DNA of 64,000 nt from NCBI GenBank assembly GCA_947095535.1, contig OX352772.1:213133620-213197619 (forward strand), given 5' to 3'. Positions within the stretch are counted from its first letter, which is position 1. Every line of letters begins with the position of its first letter. The notes below the pieces were generated by a model, which saw only the letters and a program-made list of their open reading frames with translations, was not told where the DNA came from and ran no database searches. Below, piece by piece: positions 56,475-64,000 of this stretch. This DNA comes from Poecilobothrus nobilitatus (Eukaryota; Arthropoda; Insecta; Diptera; Dolichopodidae). Made by a program: the position numbers and the translations under genes.

Positions 56475-57211
56475 TTATCCTAATATGATTATTTTCAGTT
56501 CAGCATAAAAATACCTATGCATTAGAACTTCCTCCTCCATATCTAAATCTAAAAATAATTCATAACTCGGAGAATTGGAGGCGTTCAACTCATTTTGATC
56601 GTTCGAATGTAGAATACTTTTGTCTTTGGGATCTTTGTCCTCATCTTCAACTATGAAATCGACTATTTCATCACTCACTTCATATGCATTAAGATATTTA
56701 GCATTTACCTGTATATTATATTTTCTATAAGGAGTTTTAATTTTACTTGAATTTTATCCATTTGATTAAATGTTCTAGGGAGCACATCTAAAATTTTATT
56801 AACTTCAATAGGAACGTTAACAACGCTACCTTTCTGAGCTAATTGTGGATTCAACACAACACATATATATGGAAATTTGAAATTGTTACTCGTGGCCATT
56901 TTAGGCACTTTTCCCACTTTAATGTGTTTTTTACAAGTAAAGCTTACATGGTCAGACCCGATATTGTATACTAAACTAAACAACTCTTGATTGCTTTTTT
57001 TCAAATTGGTAGATACAAATTTTTGAACCGAGTGACCAAAAAATAAACCTTCACAACAGAAACAAACATATGTGGGGGTTTCTGATCTCTGCTTTATAAA
57101 AATTAATTCATTTTTGGAGCTCTTCAAATTTGATCTTATTAATTTTATGATGGATGAAATAATTTTTTCTTTTGGGTCTTTTAGCTTTTCTTTTAGCAAA
57201 TCTCTACCCAT
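56475..57211 (-). pseudogene. Helentron N-terminal region
   Basis: The frame from 57211 starts MGRDLLKEKLKDPKEKIISS and contains YVCFCCEGLFFGHSVQKFV, a Cys-Cys pair followed later by HVSFTCKKHIKVGKVPK, a zinc-binding pattern seen at the start of Helitron proteins. It ends near 56705. The next frame 56678-56475 is acidic (DFIVEDEDKDPKD) and ends EEEVLMHRYFYAELK before the Rep region. The Met at 57211 is a plausible true start. Confidence 0.7.
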
Positions 57212-57294
57212 TTCCTTTGTTTTGTGAAAGGAACCATTTCTTCTTACTCGTTGTTTAAGCTTTCTGTAAATTATCTTTTCTTTCTCTCGTTTGT

Positions 57295-57610
57295 TCTTTC
57301 TTCTTGTATGTGTATTTTTTGAGGTACATTTTCTTTTTATCTGTAATCCTCATCTGTTCTAACTTCTTGCATGAGTACTTTTTTAGCTAAATTTTCTTTA
57401 TCTCTGTAACCCTTGTCTGTTCTAACTTTTCGCATGCGTACTTTTTTAGGTACATTTTTTTTTTTCTGTAGTCACTATCTATTCTAACTTCTTGCATGTG
57501 TACTTTTTTAGCTACATTTTATTTTTCACTCTAGTTCCTATCGGTTCTAACTTCTTGCATGCATTTGTTTTTTAACTAAATTAACTTTTTCTCTGTAGTC
57601 GTTGTCTGAT
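57295..57610. repeat. 62-bp minisatellite, about five units
   Basis: TTCTAACTTCTTGCATG followed by GTACTTTTTTAG, a T-rich run and CTGTAGTC recurs at about 57297, 57358, 57420, 57482 and 57545. The period is 62-63 bp and the units are moderately diverged. It lies just upstream of the Helentron start codon. Confidence 0.8.
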
Positions 57611-57769
57611 TTTTTCGGTCTACTCTCATATACAGTTTATTTTTCAATTTTTGCTCATCTCGAGCAGTTTCGATTGTTTAATTTTCATTTTTATAAATGA
57701 AATTTATATCTTATCAAACATTAACTTTGATAAAAAGATAAAGCGCACTTAATTTAAATACGAGAGTAG

Positions 57770-58285
57770 GTATTGGGGCACTTGAGCCTGGGAACCAAAT
57801 GAGCCATATCGCACGAAAAAGGAGATTCCATAAACCATATCGCACGAAAGTGTTTGTGGTGTCATATTACATAATTGTGGTTTTTCCGGTTGAGTGATTT
57901 CCGGTTTGTTGTTCTTCCGCTTGAGTGATTTTGAGTAATTCTGTAGAGATGTTGAGCGTGGGAATTCTATACGGTGATTGACCTTTAAGGTGTGGGGATT
58001 CCCTGTGTGAGAGTATTGACCTAGAGGGTATTATTTGTGTGAGATATTATTGACCTATAGGGAATGGAATATCTTTTTATTTATTGTGGTTGTGATTTCA
58101 AGTACTTAAGCGTTAGAATTCTGGAAGGTCATTCACCTTGAGTTGTAGGAATTCCCTATGTATAAGATTATTGGTCTCAATGAAATTCCTTGTGTGGGAG
58201 ATTATTGACCTATAGGGAATTCCCTGTGTGTGAGAATATTGGTCTACGCTTTGACCGAAGCAGGGAATTCCTTGTGAGAAAGAGA
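57770..58285. repeat. Degenerate GGGAATTCCCTGTGTGAG-type repeats
   Basis: ATTGACCTATAGGGAATTCC and TCCCTGTGTGAGA-TATTG blocks recur irregularly at about 57960, 58000, 58055, 58120, 58185 and 58215. Two copies of CCATATCGCACGA lie at 57804 and 57835. No gene is seen. Confidence 0.6.
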
Positions 58286-58914
58286 TAGCATAATAGTTTG
58301 TTCGGTTCTGTATTAAGTGAATTAGTCTTGATTAAATCTTCTATTTGTGAAAATTTTGTTGAATGAAATGTAAAGAAAATTTTAAAAACTGAAAAAAACT
58401 GAATTAAAAGAAGATTTAAACCGGGGTACCGATTCGCAATAAAGAATTTTATTAGAGAGAAGTCTTTAACCGCTAGCCTATATAGTTAATTGTATGTTAT
58501 GTGTTTATTTTCGTTTATAAATGAAGGATTGATTAAAAACTTAGTATATGTGGATTATATGAATAATTATAAAAAAGTAATGGTAATTTTAAAAAGTAAA
58601 ATGAAAAGAGGAATTAATTTTGCATAAGTAATATTGAACTTGACCCAGTTTTGATCGAAAACAAAAGAGTAAAAGCAGAATGAAAAAGAAGTATATAAAA
58701 TATGTGTAAGTTAAAATATTATTGATATTGACCTTGATCTTGAATTAATTATTTTTCTGATCTGAAGTACAATCTATAAAACTTTAAAGAGCAGAGTGGT
58801 AACTGTATTAATTCGTTATGCTTTACCTATTTGGGGTCAAAATAAAATTATTTAAATATAGAAAAAAGATAATTTTTTTTTTTTGTAAAATGTAATTTTT
58901 ATTATTATTTTTAA
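58286..58914. other. AT-rich spacer, nothing recognised
   Basis: No repeat, motif or supported frame. Confidence 0.45.
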
Positions 58915-59550
58915 AATTTCTACATTATTAGATTCAGTTCGTGATTTTTTAGTACAAAATTAAATATGCCTTTATTTATTTCTATTAAATTTATATTATT
59001 TTGGAAAAATGTATTATATTTTTCAGGAACAAAAAATACATGATTCCTCAGATCAATTATCCATTTAACACCAACTGGAGTTTTAGATGTTCGTGTACCT
59101 GTAATGTTGAATTTTCGCCCTGTTTCAGATCATTCCATCTCAAAATGGGTTTCCTTTCGATTTTGTTCAGTTTGTTGAATATCTCCATTATAAGGTTTGA
59201 TTCCGTTTCGGTGGGTTGGTGTTGCTGCTGATCAGATGATCGTTTGCTAGAAAGTAATTTTATAACCATTTTTTGAAATATGGTTTTATCAAGACTAAAT
59301 AAATCCTCAGTTAGATATTTTTCTTGTTGTTGTTGCTGTTATTGTTGAGTTTTCTTCCTTATGGTTTTTACTTTTACTTTTACTTTAATTTCAGTGCTCC
59401 TGGATAACGGCAAATAATAATTCGTGGGCATATCTTCCTCGAGTTCATAGGTAAATAATATTTCGTCGTCTGTGTTTATATGTATCACCTCTTCAACGTT
59501 ATTATCTGTGTTAAAAATCTGGTTGATTTCTTCTTAAAAATTCATTTTTT
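58915..59550 (-). pseudogene. Unidentified Polinton-region gene with a Gln tract
   Basis: Readable on the minus strand from an acidic N-terminus (VIHINTDDEILFTYELEED) through a Lys/Val repeat, a short Gln tract broken by one TAA (near 59342), then the frame 59269-59057 with IFNKLNKIERKPILRWNDLK and LQVHEHLKLQLVLNG, and after a shift HVFFVPEKYNTFF to about 58920. The last half resembles small OB-fold-like proteins often found next to this polymerase type in arthropod genomes. That match is from memory of the pattern and is weak. It diverges from polymerase copy 3. Confidence 0.45.
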
Positions 59551-60200
59551 TCTTTGTTTTTTTTTGTTAGCTGTTGCAGAAGTCAGTTCTGAAACAAATA
59601 TATAATTTTTATTTATAGTTTGAAATTTTTTCTTAATTTTTTATTTTTTTATTTTGCGATGGACATTTAATTTGAATTTGCGGACTTATAAAATAAATGT
59701 AACAACCGGAATTTTCATTTTCATTTGCATATTATGATCAGCTTGCTTCCACAGAAAAAAAAGAGCTTGCAATTCTATACCTTAACTTAGTAATAATAAA
59801 AAATTATTCTGCTTTTTTTTTGTTTAAATTTGCAGGAAAATTGTAGTATTTTAATATAACTACTAAACAACTACTATGTATATTATATTTAAAAAAAATT
59901 GAATAATTGTTTAAACTGTAACATATCGTTAAAATTGATCAGTTTGTCCAGAACAAAAAACAAGTGTAGATATATTTTTAAATTATCGCTCATAAATATT
60001 TAAAAAAAAAATTTCAAATGTCAAAGAAAGTTTTTTTAACCCGTTATTCGAAGAGAAACAGCAGTGCGGGAGCTGTTTCAACGGTATCCGAGTCGCGCAC
60101 TGAAGTTATTTTGCCGATAATATAATTTTGCCGATAATTTTGCCGATACGCACCTCACTACAGAATTGTAAACGAATGGAATATAATTCTAGGCGGTTTA
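59551..60200. other. AT-rich spacer with a small GCCGATAAT repeat
   Basis: Mostly featureless. At 60112-60148 the sequence TTTGCCGATAAT is repeated three times with small variation. The patch 60040-60110 has a higher G+C content but no recognisable frame. Confidence 0.45.
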
Positions 60201-60204
60201 ACTT

Positions 60205-62540
60205 AACTTAACGTCTGGGACATGATTTCCAAAATATTCCAGAGTAATTCCGAAGGGTTGAGTACAAATCTATTTACCATAAATGTATCATCTATCATTT
60301 ATTACCATAAATGTATATCCGATTACTACAGGGTCAGGGTAGACCAAATAAATATAATTCGATTGATGAACAAAGTATGCAAAGCCGTTCTATTGCTCGC
60401 ATTTTAAATAAGGATAATTAATGTTTCCCATGTGCATTAGTTGTAGCAATTGCATACGTAAATAAAAACCCCAGTTATAGGAATACAAGAAAAAATACCA
60501 GAAAATTGCAAACCTTGAAAGCAGTATCTTTGGTGAATGACTGCAATATAAACATTCCATCAGAAGGATGTGGAATTCCAAAGCTTCGAATTTTTCAAAA
60601 TTTTTTAAATAATTATAAGATCGTTGTATATAAACCCAAAACAAAAGCAGGGGAGCTAATTTTTGAAGGGGAAAGTTGTGCGGAGAAAAAATTAAATTTA
60701 TTGTATGCAAATGCAAAACATTATAGCATGATAACCTGACTGACTGGAGCTTTTTGCTGTAGCTATTATTGTGAAGATTGTTTATTCCTTATAACACCAG
60801 AAATGCTCATAGATGTGGGGGAACATGTCCCCAATGTCAGCAATCACCTAAGTGTTCACAAAAAATTTTTAGGCATTTTGTGAAACAATTGCAATAGGAA
60901 TTTTGGAAGACAACAATGTTTTGATAATCATAAAACTTCGTCAAGTGCTGGTAAAAATGTATGTTTTTAGGCATCGAGTACATCGCCTAAAAACATACAT
61001 TTCTTCAAGAGAACACTTTTGTGGTGAATTTTTTTGTAAATTATGCAATATGTTTGTTCCTGAAGATCACCAATGTTTTATACAACAAGATAAGAGGACC
61101 CCGAAATTAAAAGATATTTTATACGTATTTTACGATTTGGAGAGCCGCCAGGAAAAAATAGTGGGAGAAAAAAAGATTTATTCAGATCAAGTTGAGCAAA
61201 TAAAACAACACGAATCAAACTTCTGTATATATGAGAAAAGATGTGATAAATGCTTATTAATTAATGATCTTGCATTTTGTGATAAATGTAAGTTTAGATT
61301 AACAATTATAAAAGAAAAAGATGTAGTAGCAAGATTTTTAAATGACATCTTAAAGTTCAGGAAAGAATTTAAAAAGGTCATAGTAATAGCTCACAATGGT
61401 CAGGCATACGACGATCAATTCATTTTAAATCACATCCTTTTAAACACTAATTTAACTCCTGAGCTGATTATGCGGGGAACGAAAATTATACTTTTACAGC
61501 TCGTTAAATTATTTTCCAATGGCTCTTGCAAAACTACCAAGAGCTTTCGATTTATAGGATATATTTAAAAAAGGATATTTCCCACATCTTTTCAATATCA
61601 CTAAAAATGAGAATTACACCGGTAAATTACCTGCAATAAATTATTACAGTCCAAATCAAATGAAAACTGAAGATCGTGAAATATTTGTTAATTCGTATGA
61701 AAACTATAAAAGCGATGAGTTTGATATGCAACGTGATTTAGTTGATTACTGTATTAGTGATGTCAAAATATTAACCGAAGCATGCTTAAAATTTAGAGAA
61801 CATTTTCTTAACGAATGTAATGTGAAACCGTTTTTGGAAGTTTATTATAAATAAATATGAAGCAATGTACGAAATGCTGTACGCAATGCTTACAAATCCT
61901 TCAATAGAAGTATGCCATATTTTACCAATGAACTAAGAAAATATTGTGGTAAATTGGCAATATAAAGAAGTTGCTGCTGATCATATACCAACAGTAAATG
62001 TTTGTATTGCAGCATATACAACAACACAAGCAAGTCTTACACTATACTTATATCTGAAAAACTTAGGTGATAGGGTTTTTTATTACGATACTGATTGCGT
62101 AATATATGTAAGTCGAGAAGGAGTGTACGAACCACCAACAGGAAAGTTTATCGGTGATATGACTGATCAACTTGAAGGCTATGGAACCGAAAGTTATATT
62201 ACAGAATTTGTAAGCGGGTCCCAAAAATTATGCATATAAGGTCTATTGCACAAAAGATAAAACGGAAAAAACTACATGCAAGGTTAAAGGAATTTGTCTT
62301 AACTACTCAACATCTCAGCAAGTTAATTTCAACACAATTAAGGATGATATACTAAATGCAGAAAATACGGAAGATATACATATTTTTTCTAATAATATTC
62401 GTAGAACAGAACAACATGAAGTAGTATCAGTACCAGGTATTAAAAAATACAGACCAAAAGCTGAAAAAGGAAATTTCCTAGAAGATCACATTTCCGTTCT
62501 GAAACTAAAAGTAAAAAAAAAATCAAATATTGTACAATAA
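60205..62540 (+). pseudogene. Polinton-type DNA polymerase B, copy 3
   Basis: Most complete of the three copies. In order: VWDMISKIFQSNSEGLST (no intron), ARILNKDN-CFPCALVVAIAY, IPSEGCGIPKLRIFQNFL (frame 60506-60739), HRCGGTCPQCQQSPKC in a shifted frame, FCGEFFCKLCNMFVPEDHQC, exonuclease motif I YVFYDLESR and motif II VIVIAHNGQAYDDQFILNH (frame 60903-61568), DVKILTEACLKFREHF, then a gap where motifs A and B should be, motif C VFYYDTDCVIYV near 62085, and the C-terminal VKGICLNYSTSQQVNF. Deletion of the palm core and several shifts make it dead. Confidence 0.87.
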
Positions 62541-62581
62541 TCCTTTTTATTATGTAAAGAAATAGTAAAATTAATGTTAAT

Positions 62582-63501
62582 TCAAATTATATCTTTTTTA
62601 TTTATCCAAGAATTATGTGAATTATTAAATCCTAACAATTTAACATATACTTTTTTTCCTTCCCTTTTTAGAACTTTTTCAACAAGGTAAGCATCAGAAT
62701 CTTTTACAGGTTTTAGTTCCGCTTCATAAAATCCACAAGAAATTAAACTATTTGTATGATCAGTCAAATTGTATGTTACAGGCGCAGTATTGTTAACTTT
62801 CAATATTTTAAAAATTTCAGTTGACCAATTGGGGTGATAGCCTTTTTCAAATACACCCTTGTTTTTACTTATTCTGACAAAGTCTCCGACTTTATATTTC
62901 CTTTTTTGAAAAATTTTAGGTTGTATATAAATTGTTTTTAATATATTTTTTTCAATTTTCTTTGATACTTTTTCAGGTGGTAATTTTATTATTTTATGAG
63001 GTGTAGAATTGTATTTTTTAACAGAGAATGTAGAATAGAAATCCAATTATAGTTTCCTTCCAAACTGATTTTTTGCCACATGGAATTTTTTAAAGTACGA
63101 TTAAAACGTTCAACGATTGAAGCTTTCATGTCCGAGAATGTGTGATAATGATTAATTTTGTTATCAACCATGTACTTGTGAAATTTGGAGTTGAAAAATT
63201 CTTTTTCTTGATCCGAATGAATATTTTTTGGGAAAGTTTTAACTTGTTTAAAAATTGTTTTTAATGCGTTTAAAAAGTCATCAGCATTTTTGGTTTTTAC
63301 AGGTTCAGCGTATGCGTATTTAGAAAATATATCAATTACTGTTAGCATATATTTAAATCCCTTATTAAATTTTGCATATGTAATCATTTCAACTAAATCA
63401 ATTTGCCATGTATCATTTAACCCTTTTTGTTTGACTTTCCTTCTAGGATATGTGCGTCTTGCCGATCTATGTATTTCAGCTACAATTTGTTCTCTGGACA
63501 T
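62582..63501 (-). pseudogene. Polinton integrase with chromodomain-like tail
   Basis: Frame 63501-62989 starts MSREQIVAEIHRSARR and holds the catalytic core: TWQIDLVEM (Asp 35), NIHSDQEKEFFN (Asp 97) and SIVERFNRTLK (Glu 131), a DDE triad with 33 residues between the last two. A shift near 63040 leads to 63046-62582 with KYKVGDFVRISKNKGVFEKG, ELKPVKDSDAYLVEKVLKR and VYVKLLGFNNSHNSWINK, the last two forming a chromodomain-like module that may target insertion to chromatin. Gly is replaced by Glu in the usual SDQGKEF. It ends 41 bp from polymerase copy 3, tail-to-tail. Confidence 0.88.
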
Positions 63502-63713
63502 TTTTGATTATACCATGCGATCAAAAATTTCAATTCTGCTTCATAATTTTCTACACAATAATATTCATACGTGTCTGGGCATGAAGTTGAATTATCATAA
63601 GCCCAAGCACATGAAGTAAAGTGTATTCCCCGAATTGAATTAAACTTTTCTTTATTTTTATGCTCATCTAGTAAAATAGAAGAATAAGTTCTGAAGAAGT
63701 CTTCCACATCCAT
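63480..63713 (-). CDS. Short frame overlapping the integrase start
   Basis: 77 residues starting MDVEDFFRTYSSILLDEHKN and ending AELKFLIAWYNQKCPENKL. It overlaps the integrase Met by 22 bp in another frame. It may be the true integrase N-terminus displaced by a frameshift, because Polinton integrases usually have a zinc-binding region before MSREQIV. It has four Cys (CAW, CPD, CVE, CPE), but the HHCC pattern is not clear. Otherwise unrecognised. Confidence 0.4.
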   Translation of the reverse strand: MDVEDFFRTYSSILLDEHKNKEKFNSIRGIHFTSCAWAYDNSTSCPDTYEYYCVENYEAELKFLIAWYNQKCPENKL

Positions 63714-63985
63714 TGCGAGAATAACCGTAAATTATAGATTTCTTTTGTTTTTATACTTTTTTTTAAATCGGTAATTCAAATCATACACATTAAACCCGTA
63801 CACAATATATATATTATGCACATGTAGAATATAGAAGAATAATCAATAAGGGAGTCTTCCACATCCATTGTGAGAATAAATATAAAGTCATAGATTTCTT
63901 TGTTTTTATACTTTTTCATTTAAAAAATTTATAATTTAAAGCAAACCCCTGTACAATCTAACCTTTAAGAGAATTATGTAAATGT
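63690..63985. repeat. Direct duplication of about 157 bp
   Basis: AGTCTTCCACATCCATTG-GAGAATAA with the following TAGATTTCTTT-GTTTTTATACTTTTT block occurs at about 63698 and again at about 63854. The first copy includes the start codon of the frame 63713-63480. Confidence 0.7.
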
Positions 63986-64000
63986 TTATTCTCAGTTTAT

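Larger units (their letters stand above)
51560..57211 (-). mobile_element. Degraded Helentron-like Helitron
   Basis: A 5.6-kb minus-strand coding region with, in order, an N-terminal cysteine-containing region, Rep, PIF1-like helicase, apurinic-type endonuclease and an OTU-like protease segment. Helitrons move by rolling-circle replication using a Rep/helicase fusion. The Helentron branch adds an endonuclease after the helicase, and some carry OTU domains. The terminal hairpin and exact ends were not located. Many frameshifts. Confidence 0.82.

Overview
This is a stretch of an animal nuclear genome, most likely an insect and probably a fly (Diptera). The evidence is the high A+T content, Gypsy/errantivirus-type LTR elements whose primer-binding site reads TGGCGCAGNCGGTAG, several insect-type LINEs, a 57-bp GT-AG intron, and one host exon. 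No complete host gene, rRNA, CRISPR array or bacterial-type operon is visible. The window is almost entirely a nested, duplicated and decayed transposon landscape. The only clear host coding sequence is one 160-bp exon of a zona pellucida (ZP) domain gene at 50467-50626 on the + strand, so the elements around it probably sit in or beside introns of that gene.

Layout. 1-17004: four partial copies (A1-A4) of one errantivirus (17.6/297-like Gypsy). A1 and A2 are on the minus strand, A3 and A4 on the plus strand, and A2 and A3 meet head-to-head as a large fold-back centred near 11.3 kb. Between them they hold gag, protease, RT, RNase H, integrase and an env remnant. A2 is split by a 5'-truncated LINE with RT and RNase H (5361-7539). 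The last 190 bp or so of the same LINE insertion also sit in A3 and A4, so those copies arose by duplication, not by separate transposition. 17012-25482: two tandem copies (B1, B2) of a second errantivirus that keeps only gag and env, each with the same 1.57-kb repeat (family D) inside env. 25640-31509: three tandem copies of a roughly 2-kb repeat (family C) with internal repeats of about 145 bp. 32265-33838 and 38486-40055: two more D copies, inverted.

34.4-44.9 kb and 58.9-63.7 kb: pieces of Polinton/Maverick (adintovirus-like) elements. They include three protein-primed type B DNA polymerases of two distinct subfamilies, two integrases (one with a chromodomain-like tail), several unidentified small frames, and a polymerase copy with a 57-bp intron that another copy lacks. 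44.9-49.1 kb: two decayed LINEs. 51.5-57.2 kb: a degraded minus-strand Helentron-like Helitron with a Rep (HUH) region, a PIF1-like helicase, an apurinic-type endonuclease directly after the helicase, and an OTU cysteine-protease-like segment. Tandem repeats fill 57.3-58.3 kb.

Almost every coding element carries frameshifts, stops, deletions or lost catalytic residues, so nothing here looks autonomously active. The most informative signals are the Helentron with accessory domains, the intron-bearing polymerase, the gag-env-only tandem provirus, the recurrent breakpoint inside the B LTR, and the ZP exon.
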